From contig JAAUUT010000034.1 of NCBI GenBank assembly GCA_012031035.1, positions 1 to 43,210 on the forward strand: a DNA stretch of 43,210 nucleotides, in the 5' to 3' direction. This DNA is from Candidatus Altimarinota bacterium (GTDB lineage Bacteria > Cyanobacteriota > Cyanobacteriia > Cyanobacteriales > Microcystaceae). The notes beneath the pieces are model-generated. The model ran no database searches. It had not been told where the DNA came from and saw only the letters and a program-made list of their open reading frames with translations. Shown here one piece after another: positions 10,047 through 18,225 of the stretch. Within the stretch, counting starts at the first letter, position 1. Each line of letters starts with the position of its first letter. The position numbers were made by a program, and so were the translations under genes.

Positions 10047-11069
10047 TTAATTAGCTAAAGTTCTAGAAATCTTTTGGCTGGCTTTTTGCAAAAAGCGATT
10101 GAGTTTTGTCAAGGAATTTGGCGGTATTAATTGAGTTGGTTTAAGTTCTGGCTGTTTAAGAAAACGATAGTACAAAAATATTTCTTTATAGCGAATATCG
10201 GCATCTTCACCTTGACACAAACGAGCAAAATCTTTAGAAGAATAATTCATATAGTGAATGCGGTGAATTGGTTTTAATCCCTGTTCGTTATAAAGAATAT
10301 TATTTATCTCAACAAACGGATCTGTATCCGCACAGTTTCCCGTTCTATCTTGACCGTTAGGACTGAGAGTAAAATTATAAATTGGGCGATCGCATCGGAA
10401 AGTTAAATAGTTAAATAAAAACACATCATCCCACCAACCAATTTTATTAATCCATTCAACTTCTTTTTGTTGGATGAGTTTTTCTTTGAGAATTTCTAAT
10501 TCATAAGGAGAGAAAAAGCCTTTTTTAGAAGCAAAAAAACTGGCATCGTGGATAGTTGGTCGAATATCAGCTTCCCGATAAGAAGTTGATTCTTCAATCA
10601 GGGGAATATTTAAAGCAGCAAAAGGAGTTGCTTTTCGATGTTCCCAATCGTCAAAAACAAAATCGTATTTTTGTAATTGATTAAAAACTCCTTCAACTGG
10701 CTTCATTGCCAAATTATCAGCTTCGTAAAAAACGAACTCGTCAAATTCGCCGTCAAAGGTGACAAACTTTCGCTGCAAATGACCTTTGTACCATTTTGGA
10801 CGAGTCATTTTGCTATCATTTGCTCTTGAATGGGCAGACCATACCGCATCCGCGAAATTTTCCCATCGCTCAATCGATTCTTGGTTTTCAAAAATACTAA
10901 CGTTGGGACGATTTTTGAGTTCCTGCTTAACTTTATCTAAACGGTCGTCGTAAGGAATGATACAAATTGGAAGGTCGGAACTAACGTTACTCTCGATACT
11001 ATTGAGTAACGCGACTAGTTGATCGTATACTACGTCGTTGGCTAAGGTATAAATTCCCTGGGAAGGCAT
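10047..11069 (-). CDS. Npun_R2821/R2823-type glycosyltransferase-like protein
   Basis: This 340-residue protein begins MPSQGIYTLANDVVYDQLVA. It resembles the cyanobacterial family named after Nostoc Npun_R2821/Npun_R2823, which looks like family-8 type sugar transferases. It has an early strand/helix core and an EADNLAM stretch at about residue 115 that could take the place of a DxD motif. It is rich in aromatic residues in the second half (IGWWDDVFLFNYLTF). It is the upstream gene of a two-gene unit with the GT-A transferase. Enzymatic activity is inferred and not proven for the family. Confidence 0.75.
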   Translation of the reverse strand: MPSQGIYTLANDVVYDQLVALLNSIESNVSSDLPICIIPYDDRLDKVKQELKNRPNVSIFENQESIERWENFADAVWSAHSRANDSKMTRPKWYKGHLQRKFVTFDGEFDEFVFYEADNLAMKPVEGVFNQLQKYDFVFDDWEHRKATPFAALNIPLIEESTSYREADIRPTIHDASFFASKKGFFSPYELEILKEKLIQQKEVEWINKIGWWDDVFLFNYLTFRCDRPIYNFTLSPNGQDRTGNCADTDPFVEINNILYNEQGLKPIHRIHYMNYSSKDFARLCQGEDADIRYKEIFLYYRFLKQPELKPTQLIPPNSLTKLNRFLQKASQKISRTLAN

Positions 11070-11313
11070 CGAACAGAACTCCTAGAAATCAGCGAGCGAT
11101 TGCTTAAGGCAGCGACAGAGCCGATCGCAAAATGAGATAATAAATCGTAGTATAGTTTAATCGGTCAAGTCATATTTGTATACTCCATCAAAAAATGTAT
11201 GAAATCCATACAAAATTCAAGAATAATTTTTTAGCGGCAAGTTAATCGCTACTCAAAAAAACGAGTACACTTGGGAATACCTTGAATGATATACGTTTGT
11301 AATATCTTATAGC
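11070..11313. other. Spacer upstream of the glycosyltransferase pair
   Basis: This 244-bp AT-rich spacer is the presumed promoter region for the two glycosyltransferase genes running to the left. I see no coding frame or strong hairpin in it. Confidence 0.45.
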
Positions 11314-11436
11314 TTATTCTTTTCGCTTTGGTACTAACTGACCGAAATAACCGCCAACGCCAAAATAAGCCAAATCCGCAAAACGCGATCGGTATTGTGG
11401 ATCGATCGCGGCTAACCAGATGCTACCGCTTATCAC
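11314..11436 (-). CDS. Short membrane-protein-like fragment, hypothetical
   Basis: A minus-strand frame from a GTG at 11436 gives 40 residues, starting VISGSIWLAAIDPQYRSRF and ending GGYFGQLVPKRKE. The composition is natural for a short membrane-anchored cyanobacterial protein: a hydrophobic start, then a basic end. An upstream frame also has a hydrophobic stretch (ICFLVIFFSLN) ending at a T8 run, so this may be the C-terminal part of a small gene interrupted by a base shift. I do not recognise a named family. Confidence 0.35.
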   Translation of the reverse strand: MISGSIWLAAIDPQYRSRFADLAYFGVGGYFGQLVPKRKE

Positions 11437-11523
11437 TGGAGTTTAGACTAAAAAAAATCACCAGAAAACAAATCAGCTAGTTAAAAATAGCTCAAATCAA
11501 AAACTACGCTCTAAAAATTAAGT

Positions 11524-11901
11524 TTAAGCTGTCTTGTGTGGCAATTTTTTCGGGCGAGATTGACCCTTTTTAGCAATAGGATAGGTCTTTTTTAACAATC
11601 TTTTTTGCCCTTTTTTCCAACCCGGAGATTTTTCATGGGTTTTAGGAACAGTAGTTGGAGAACCAATCTCTACTAAAAGTGAAAACCTAGACGGTGCAAC
11701 TCGTCCAGGAGTTAAATTTTTCATTCGAGACTGCCAAGGAAGGTGATGTTCTTCGACTAAATCCTTAGCCAACCAAAGTTGCCAAGTCATCAAAGGCATC
11801 AAATCACTCGATCTTTGACATTGTTGTGATGTACTCAAACTAGGTAAAGTCCAATGTAATCTCTGCTTGGCAAATCGATACCAACGATCGACTCCAAAAG
11901 G
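11524..11901 (-). pseudogene. 3' remnant of a cyanobacterial DDE transposase (NF041680-like)
   Basis: The minus-strand frame reads PFGVDRWYRFAKQRLHW, then LMPLMTWQLWLAKDLVEEHH, and ends in a basic tail rich in KKGQ/RPKK. This is the C-terminal end of a family of cyanobacterial transposases whose members carry 'HYFRFGKQRL' and end in similar Lys/Arg/Pro-rich tails. The catalytic N-terminal two thirds are missing. The remnant begins within about 2 bases of the transglutaminase stop codon, so the deletion junction coincides with the end of that gene. Confidence 0.7.
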
Positions 11902-11902
11902 A

Positions 11903-13582
11903 CTACTCGCCTGGTTCTAACTCTTCTAGGATTGTAAACTGAACGTGATTGATAGCTAGCTCTCCAATCGATACTTTATCTTTGGGAACAAAAACGCTTT
12001 CGCTTGTCAATGTTTCAAAAGGAATATCTTTTGCCATTTCTGCGTGATACCACGCTAATCCCATAAAAAAGCGCGTCGGGTAGGGACCGCCTTCGTTGGT
12101 ATCGTCGGGGTTGGATTCCATTGGCAACCATCCGAATCCTGGAATGTAAAATTCCATCCAGACATGATTAAAATCGGGTTCTAAGGGAAGGTTGCGTCCA
12201 AGGGGATGAGGAGGACATTTGTAACGTCCTACTGTGCGACAAGCAATGTTGTTGAGTCGCGCAAGCGCTAGCAAAACGCCTAAATACTCGCCGCAAGAAC
12301 CTACACCGCGTTTGAGGGCAATATCTGGTGTGTCGATGTGGGGTTTAATCCCATAGGAAAGGCGATCGTAAACATAGTTGCGTATACTATACATTTTCCG
12401 CAGGAGATTGGTTTCCCTGCTGACTGCCTCGACTGCTGCGCGACGAATAATATCGGTTTCCATTGCTAGATCGTCATTATCGACGAGATAGCGGGTCGGG
12501 AATTCGGCGGGAAGATTGGGTAAATTCTCGCAATCTCTGGGTGTAATTCGATATTTGATACTCCATACTTCTAATAGCGCCTTCCAGCCAAAAATATGGC
12601 GATCGCAATGGGTTAGTTTATCAAATTTAAAAACGGCTACTCGCTGTCCGTTGTTGATTTCTTCGGTAAATGGCAGTCCAATTGCTTCGACTTTTCTCAC
12701 TTTCTGACGCGGCGTTTCGGCGGGAAGTGCGATTCGCCATTCTAGATCGTTTAATTCTACTGGATCTAAGGCTTCGAGTTCTTCTATATAGGACATTTCT
12801 ACCAAATAGCCATTGGAAAGGGCGTAATGTCGATCGCGATAATAGCGAAAATATAAGGGATGAATGAAGGTGCGATCGCGATATTGTAATTCGTGATTGG
12901 GTTCGGCGTTAGGATTATCTCGAATATAGGGTTCTGAGTAAGCATAAGCAACGTAGAGCGTTTCTTTGCCCGTTTCATCGATATAAAACGCTAACCCCGT
13001 TGGCGACTCAAAGGGAGTCAAAACGCTAAACACGATTTGCCCCGTCGCGCGATCGAGGCAATAAACGGTTTGTTCCTGTGCGTCGCAAACCCATAATTCT
13101 TCGCCTTTGACGGTGATATTTTCTACCCCTATTCCTGGCGCATAAAAGCGAGTGATTTTTTTGCCCGTTTCGCCGCTAAAAACGAGAATATCGCCGGTTT
13201 TTTGACACGTTACATAAATAGTAGATTCCCATACGGCTATCCCATTAGCTGGGTAGGACAATTCTGTCAGGAGTTGTGGCGCAAAATCCCCCTGACTTAA
13301 GGAACAAAAATATATGCCTTCTTCTGCGGTATACCAAAGCGTATCGCCTGCAACTGCTATACCTGTCGTCCCTATAAAGTTCTGCCAATGCCGGGAATTA
13401 AGAATTTTTGTATTATTGGTTGAGGGATCGATCTCTAATAAATAGCCATTTCTAGCATCGATCGCCAGCAAGATGTCTTGAGTAAAGGCTATCCCATGTA
13501 TCGAAGACGCAGCAAGCGGTCGAATGGTTTTGGTAGTCAATTTACCTTCGGAAGTAGCACAGATAGTCAGATTGGAAGTCAT
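11903..13582 (-). CDS. Beta-propeller plus transglutaminase-like protein
   Basis: This 559-residue protein has two parts. Residues 1-270 are a series of WD/NHL-like propeller strands (SIHGIAFTQDILLAID, TTGIAVAGDTLWY, ANGIAVWESTIYV, VENITVKGEELWV). Residues 290-540 hold a transglutaminase-like core with catalytic Cys in GVGSCGEYLGV, His in FNHVWMEFYIP and Asp in ESNPDD. Such cores act as cysteine peptidases or transamidases. No signal peptide is visible, so it is probably cytoplasmic. The final residues run straight into transposase debris, but the C-terminus looks complete. The substrate is unknown. Confidence 0.85.
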   Translation of the reverse strand: MTSNLTICATSEGKLTTKTIRPLAASSIHGIAFTQDILLAIDARNGYLLEIDPSTNNTKILNSRHWQNFIGTTGIAVAGDTLWYTAEEGIYFCSLSQGDFAPQLLTELSYPANGIAVWESTIYVTCQKTGDILVFSGETGKKITRFYAPGIGVENITVKGEELWVCDAQEQTVYCLDRATGQIVFSVLTPFESPTGLAFYIDETGKETLYVAYAYSEPYIRDNPNAEPNHELQYRDRTFIHPLYFRYYRDRHYALSNGYLVEMSYIEELEALDPVELNDLEWRIALPAETPRQKVRKVEAIGLPFTEEINNGQRVAVFKFDKLTHCDRHIFGWKALLEVWSIKYRITPRDCENLPNLPAEFPTRYLVDNDDLAMETDIIRRAAVEAVSRETNLLRKMYSIRNYVYDRLSYGIKPHIDTPDIALKRGVGSCGEYLGVLLALARLNNIACRTVGRYKCPPHPLGRNLPLEPDFNHVWMEFYIPGFGWLPMESNPDDTNEGGPYPTRFFMGLAWYHAEMAKDIPFETLTSESVFVPKDKVSIGELAINHVQFTILEELEPGE

Positions 13583-14279
13583 GCTTCAAATAATATGAAA
13601 ATGCTGCATTTCAAAAATAGCTGCAATCTCTTACCCTAGCAAAATAAAATCTTGTTTAACTGCTCGTATCGAACTAAATTTTGCTTCGGAGTTCAAAGAC
13701 TAATTTTTTATAAATAACTTATTGATAAGTTTTTGAAATCATTTAGGATAGCGATCGCGTCACTAACAACTGCGGTTAGTTATAAGTGTCAGCTTTACTC
13801 GATCTCTCCTTTCAGAGTTATTAGTGACCAGTGAAGTTTTATGGAAACTGGTCGCGGTAAACAAGGGAAGCCCTAACCAAGATATTGATAACTAGCAATT
13901 TGCATTAATTATTAGATAGAGGGCGATTATTCGTTATTTTTTTATTTGCCTAGTAACAAAAAAAATGCCCTTAAGTTTTTTTTAACAGTTTCCTGAAAAC
14001 AATTGATGGATTTTTGACCATAAAATCTTGAAACTACCATGCTTATTAAATATATATCTAAATTCGATCGATTCGATCTTTCTTAGGAGAGATCTATTTT
14101 CGTCCTAATGGCTAGCGATCGTTTATGTCTGGAGAAAGATATGAAAAGGAAAGAAAATAGAGTATTTGTTAGACATTGATAAATCATTCAACTGTGCTTG
14201 GTTAAATTCTTAACTAAATTTGTCTGAGTTACTCAAGCATTAAAGTGCAGTTTGACAACTTTTAAAAAGGAGAACAATC
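13583..14279. other. Long psaE upstream region
   Basis: This 697-bp spacer has no supported gene. It includes a hairpin GACCAGT...ACTGGTC at 13826-13853 with a 14-base loop, several T-runs (13938-13983) and AT-rich sequence towards psaE. The psaE promoter must be here or nearer the gene. AAAAAGGAG at about 14264-14272 is a good ribosome binding site just before the GTG start. Confidence 0.5.
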
Positions 14280-14663
14280 GTGATTCAACGCGGTTCGACA
14301 GTACGTATTCTTCGCAAAGAATCTTATTGGTACAAAGATTTAGGAACAGTTGCTTCTATTGAAAAAGGTGGCGTTTTATATCCAATCATCGTGCGTTTTA
14401 ATAAAGTTAGCTACTCAGGAATTAATACTAATAACTTTGCTATGCACGAATTAGAAGAAGTTACTGGCGCTCAAGCAAGACCGACGAAAGCTTCTACAAC
14501 CACGGCTTCTGGCGGCAAACAAACTCCTCTAGAACCCATGCAGCGCAAGACGGGTCAAGGCGATATTGCCGTAGGGGTTAGACCTGGTGCAGAACCTGAA
14601 TCAGCAGGCTCGCAAAATCCCAAGAAAGAGGGCGATCCTAACCAAGGAACGGAAGTTCGATAG
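14280..14663 (+). CDS. psaE: Photosystem I subunit IV (PsaE) with long C-terminal extension
   Basis: Residues 1-61 are a complete PsaE: the [19 protein letters not shown] start, the GTVAS strand and the [20 protein letters not shown] core of the five-stranded SH3-like barrel. PsaE sits on the cytoplasmic side of photosystem I and helps ferredoxin docking and cyclic electron flow. Family members are usually about 65-75 residues. This one has 127, with a tail of about 65 residues rich in Gly, Thr, Pro, Lys and Gln and probably disordered. The start is GTG after AAAAAGGAG. The tail stays in frame and has balanced codon use to its stop, so it does not look like a read-through accident. Confidence 0.93.
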   Translation: MIQRGSTVRILRKESYWYKDLGTVASIEKGGVLYPIIVRFNKVSYSGINTNNFAMHELEEVTGAQARPTKASTTTASGGKQTPLEPMQRKTGQGDIAVGVRPGAEPESAGSQNPKKEGDPNQGTEVR

Positions 14664-14722
14664 TTAGTTGCTCGTTTGGGTACGATTTCATCTCAAATCT
14701 TTTGGAATAACCAATATAAATC

Positions 14723-14771
14723 AACCTCACTTACTCCCACTGCCTATTAAAAAAGAGGGAGAGGTGAGGTT
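14723..14771. terminator. Terminator between psaE and the convergent membrane-protein gene
   Basis: An 8-bp outer stem (AACCTCAC with GTGAGGTT) is extended by a 5-bp inner stem (CTCCC with GGGAG). It lies 59 bases after the psaE stop and 39 bases before the end of the convergent gene. There is no long T-run, so efficiency is uncertain. Confidence 0.6.
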
Positions 14772-14810
14772 AATAATTAGATTTAAATTCTCTAAAATTT
14801 TTTTAATTCA

Positions 14811-16216
14811 TCATTGAGTTGTCGCTAACATTCCAGCTAAGGCTGAAGAAATTGCTCCACTAAATGCGATCGCAAATAACCACCATAAGGCAGTTGCAGC
14901 TGCTTGGCGGGTAGCTTCAATGCGCTGCTGAGTCTGTTGTTTTAGAGCGTCTATTCGCTCTTGTGCGCCTTTCTGAATCGATACGATTTGTTTCGTTAGT
15001 TGTTCTTGCAGCGATTGATTAAAATCGCTCAAGCGATCGCCAGCATTCTCAACTAAACCTTCTAAATTTTGTTCTAATGGTAGCTCGTTGGGAGCGATTG
15101 CCTTGCGAACGCGATCGAGCGCTAATGGTAATACAATCGGAACTAACTCTGATGTGTCAGTTAGATTAACTTCTAACTGTTCTAAAATTTTTGGCAATGT
15201 TGCCAGTGCTGGCTCGATCGCGCTATTGTAAACCGTTTGAGTTGTTTCTAATAATTGTGAACTCGATTGAGACGTTTTTGCTGCCGAAAAATCATCGCTC
15301 AAAAAATCATTCCAAGTTTCCTCAATTTGGTTCGCGATGCGTTTTTTTTGCGATCGCTTAAGTCTTGTCGTCGAGAAATTAATTCTGTTAAGGTAACGCG
15401 ATCGCATTCAGGTAAGGTTTGATTATCTCGAACATTTTCTAGAATAGTTTTTAGTTGGCGATCGATTCGTTTGGGGGTTAGTTTTTTAGAAATTGTATTA
15501 TCTAAATAAAATTCTATTTTTTCCCAAACTTCTGAGGTTGTAGATAAAGGATTGGGTTCGGGGGACACTGTTGGTAATTGCTCTTTAACTAATTGTTGTA
15601 ACTTTTCTGACGTTAAATTAGCTTCGATTTCTTGACGAACGATCGCGATAGTTTGTTCTTGAGTTATAGACTCATCTTGATTACTTCTTAAAGTAGCATC
15701 AATTGTTGAGATAATCCGTCGAAATCCACCGATAGTAATTGATAAAACAGACCCGATTAAAGAATCTGCTGCAATAGAACTAATCCAAATCAGTAGAAGA
15801 AAATAAGCCGACCAAATAATAAGTCCTGCAACCGCGCCTAAAGCTAGATTACTCGTTTGAGTAAACTTTACTGCCAAATAACTAGCCATAAATAAGACTG
15901 AGTTGACGGTTAGCAGAATTCCCATTCCAGCTAACACGCCGATATTAAAACTAAAATTTTCTTTATCTTGAGAATCGTTGTTAGAACTCGTTTGAATTCG
16001 CCACATCGAGATAGCGATCGCCAGTCCTAAATTGGTTAACAAAAGCTGAAAAGCAAAGGCAGTTAATAAACCAACGATTAGCAAGCTCAATAATTGCGTC
16101 CAGACAAAACCACTCGGACGAACCGCAGAAAAAGGTGGTAAATCTAGTAAATACAGCCATGCTTGTCGATGTAACAAGGCTTCGAGAATCATGGAACTAA
16201 AAATCAAATAACCCAA
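14811..16216 (-). CDS. Polytopic membrane protein interrupted by poly-A frameshift
   Basis: Two minus-strand frames, 16216-15299 and 15407-14811, read as one protein of about 468 residues. The first has four or more membrane segments (LLSLLIVGLLTAFAF, VLAGMGILLTVNSVLFMASYL, LALGAVAGLIIWSAYFLLL) and then ERDRVTLTELISRR-like text. The second continues IANQIEETWNDF, a long amphipathic helical region and a final membrane segment (TALWWLFAIAFSGAISSALAGML). The switch lies in an A8 run (plus-strand T8 at 15342-15349) followed by CGC; nine As would restore one frame, giving DRKKKRIANQIEE. I do not recognise the family function. Sequence error, true mutation and transcriptional slippage are all possible. 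Confidence 0.7.
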
Positions 16217-16437
16217 TTTTTCCAGCTTAGAACTTGAAAACGGAAATGTCGTCTAACTAGAAGAAGAATTTAACTGTCACAAATGCGAAAAGCTCTTGTC
16301 GATCCTTTTGTGGAAGACTTTTGCTATTTTAAATCAAAATAACTTCCACAAAAAATCTTAGATTTTTGTAAAAAAGACAACTTTTTGTAAAATTTTTGCG
16401 TACCCTTTGTAGTGGAAAGGCTTAACAAGTAATCGAG

Positions 16438-17283
16438 ATGCCATCAACCAAGCTAGAAAATCGAATTTTACTCTGCTTAGTAGCTTTTGGCGTGAGTGGT
16501 GGTATTGGATTAATTGCTAATAGAGATATTGTAAAAGCACTAACAACAGGCGCGATCGCAACAGTCGCTAGTTTTGTAGGAGGAACTGTTGTAGACAGAA
16601 AAACTCTTAAGCAAGAGCGATTAATCAAACATTCCTTTAAACATAAAGCTCAAGTTCTCAAAAATGAGATCGAGCAACTTGAAGATTATAAGGAGCAATT
16701 GCGTCAATCTTTAATGACAACAACGACGGTACAAGAGGAAATAGACTTAAGTATTCATAACTTAGAGTCACAAAAAAATTATTTGCTCGATCGCGTCAGT
16801 CAAATTCAGGCGCAAAAACAAGCAATACAACAAGAATTAACCCACATGACCGAGCAAAAACAGGAATTGGAAAAAGCTTGCGACAGCTTAGAAGTTGAAT
16901 TTGAGCAGATGAACTTGCAACATCTAGAATTCCAGAAAATTCTTACCAATGGAAAAGCACAAATCCAGCAAAATGAATCTTGTTTGATGCTTTTAAGAGA
17001 AGAATATCAGCAATTACAAGATTATATTTCAGAAGTATACTCTCAGAAAGACCAACTCGATCGCGATTTATACGAGTTAGAAAATCAAAAACAACAGTTA
17101 TTAGACTTAGTTAACGATCTGCAATTATATACCAGTCAACTAGAAACACAAGAGCGATCGCTCACCCAATCTGAAGAATCAATAGAAGATAAGTTATCAA
17201 CTGAATCTCATGACGATTTAGATATCCCAAAAAATGACTCTCCAGAATGGTCGGACTGGGACGAATTGTTAGATAGCATCTAA
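16438..17283 (+). CDS. Membrane-anchored coiled-coil protein, unknown function
   Basis: This 281-residue protein starts with two hydrophobic segments at about residues 8-26 and 33-47 (ILLCLVAFGVSGGIGLIA, ALTTGAIATVASFVGGTVV). A basic stretch and a long coiled coil from about 60 to 245 follow. The coiled coil is full of E, Q, L and K with heptad-like leucines (LENQKQQLLDLVNDLQLY). It ends with an acidic tail ending in DSPEWSDWDELLDSI. No enzymatic motif is seen. The layout, a small membrane anchor with a long cytoplasmic rod, suggests a scaffold or spacer role, but that is only inference. The start is the first ATG after the gap from the divergent gene at 16216. Confidence 0.65.
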   Translation: MPSTKLENRILLCLVAFGVSGGIGLIANRDIVKALTTGAIATVASFVGGTVVDRKTLKQERLIKHSFKHKAQVLKNEIEQLEDYKEQLRQSLMTTTTVQEEIDLSIHNLESQKNYLLDRVSQIQAQKQAIQQELTHMTEQKQELEKACDSLEVEFEQMNLQHLEFQKILTNGKAQIQQNESCLMLLREEYQQLQDYISEVYSQKDQLDRDLYELENQKQQLLDLVNDLQLYTSQLETQERSLTQSEESIEDKLSTESHDDLDIPKNDSPEWSDWDELLDSI

Positions 17284-17331
17284 TCAGTTATCAGTGACTA
17301 GTTCAAAGTAACCCAACATCTATAGATTCTG

Positions 17332-17562
17332 ACCAAAATTCGATTCCAACTTGCTCCCAAGCCGAACCCTGCTTCCAAAGCGCGATTGGGCAAAACGGGC
17401 TTGGTTCCTATCAAGGCTCGTTGGGTAATTGAACGATCGAATGCTTGGATGGAACGTTGTAAGAGTTTGGTCAAAAACTTTGAGCGGTCTTTAGACAATG
17501 CCACGGCAAAACTGAACCTCTGCTCGATCGGGCTGATGCTCAAGCGCTTAGTCACTGCCTAA
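17332..17562 (+). pseudogene. IS5-family transposase C-terminal remnant
   Basis: The plus-strand frame gives 76 residues, including IKARWVIERSNAWMERCKSL and VKNFERSLDNATAKLNLC, ending LMLKRLVTA-stop. The ERSNAWMERCK stretch is the third catalytic (Glu) region of IS5-group DDE transposases (Y-(2)-R-(3)-E-(6)-K type signature). Everything upstream, including the first two Asp regions, is missing. It lies directly before the feo operon, separated from feoA by 57 bases. Confidence 0.8.
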
Positions 17563-17619
17563 CAAAATCCTAAATGGGTTCTATTTAAAATTATTATCAA
17601 ATAGAACGGAGAATCTGGC

Positions 17620-18225
17620 ATGGACTATGACCCGAACGAGCAACAAAGCTGGGCATTTACCTTTATTGGGGGAACTTCAGATCTCGAAACCGAAGCGAGC
17701 GAATCGACAGTCGAACAAGTCTTTCCACTAACCTCAACCAAAGTAGGCGATCGCGTCTGGATTGTAGGCTTTAGCGGCGAAGGCGGAATTAATCGCCTCC
17801 TCAGTTTGGGATTAATACCAGGAGCCGAAGTTGAAGTAATGAGTTGTATGAGCAAAGGGTCGATCCTGGTCAAATTTCAAAACCATCGTCTCGGTTTAGG
17901 CGCAGGAATGGCAAATCGAGTCATGGTTACAGACAATCCTGTTTTGAATAACAAGAGGAAAAAACAGCAAATGAATGCGGACACCAGTATTCACTTACAA
18001 GATTTTCCCGTGGGGATGAGAGGTCGCATTGTTGGTTACGAGCAATCTAGTGGTAGCTATAAAAGAAAACTGCTGTCAATGGGACTGACACCAGGAATAG
18101 AATTCAAAGTCATTCGTCACGCTCCCTTGGGCGATCCTGTAGAAATTGAAGTGCGGGGCTTTAAACTCAGCCTTCGCAAACAAGAAGCAGATGCTCTGAT
18201 TGTCGAGGAGGTCAACAATGCCTGA
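17620..18225 (+). CDS. feoA: Tandem FeoA-domain protein
   Basis: This 201-residue protein contains two FeoA SH3-like domains. The first (about residues 37-105) is somewhat divergent (VGDRVWIVGFSGEGGINRLLSLGLIPGAEVEV). The second (about 124-199) is canonical (FPVGMRGRIVGYEQ...KLLSMGLTPGIEFKV...SLRKQEADALIVEE). FeoA normally has about 75-85 residues and is thought to assist FeoB in ferrous iron uptake. The double form is known in cyanobacteria. An extra N-terminal 35 residues is unusually acidic. The 3' end overlaps the feoB start by 8 bases, so translation is coupled. Confidence 0.9.
   Translation: MDYDPNEQQSWAFTFIGGTSDLETEASESTVEQVFPLTSTKVGDRVWIVGFSGEGGINRLLSLGLIPGAEVEVMSCMSKGSILVKFQNHRLGLGAGMANRVMVTDNPVLNNKRKKQQMNADTSIHLQDFPVGMRGRIVGYEQSSGSYKRKLLSMGLTPGIEFKVIRHAPLGDPVEIEVRGFKLSLRKQEADALIVEEVNNA

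Noticed and set aside
13790..13880. Possible cobalamin-riboswitch-like text (GCGGTAAACAAGGGAAGCC)
   Set aside because: The rest of the conserved core, including a B12 box, is missing, and psaE is not a B12-regulated gene.
17298..17555. Minus-strand 85-residue frame
   Set aside because: It is the reverse of the IS5 transposase remnant, whose plus-strand translation matches a known family.
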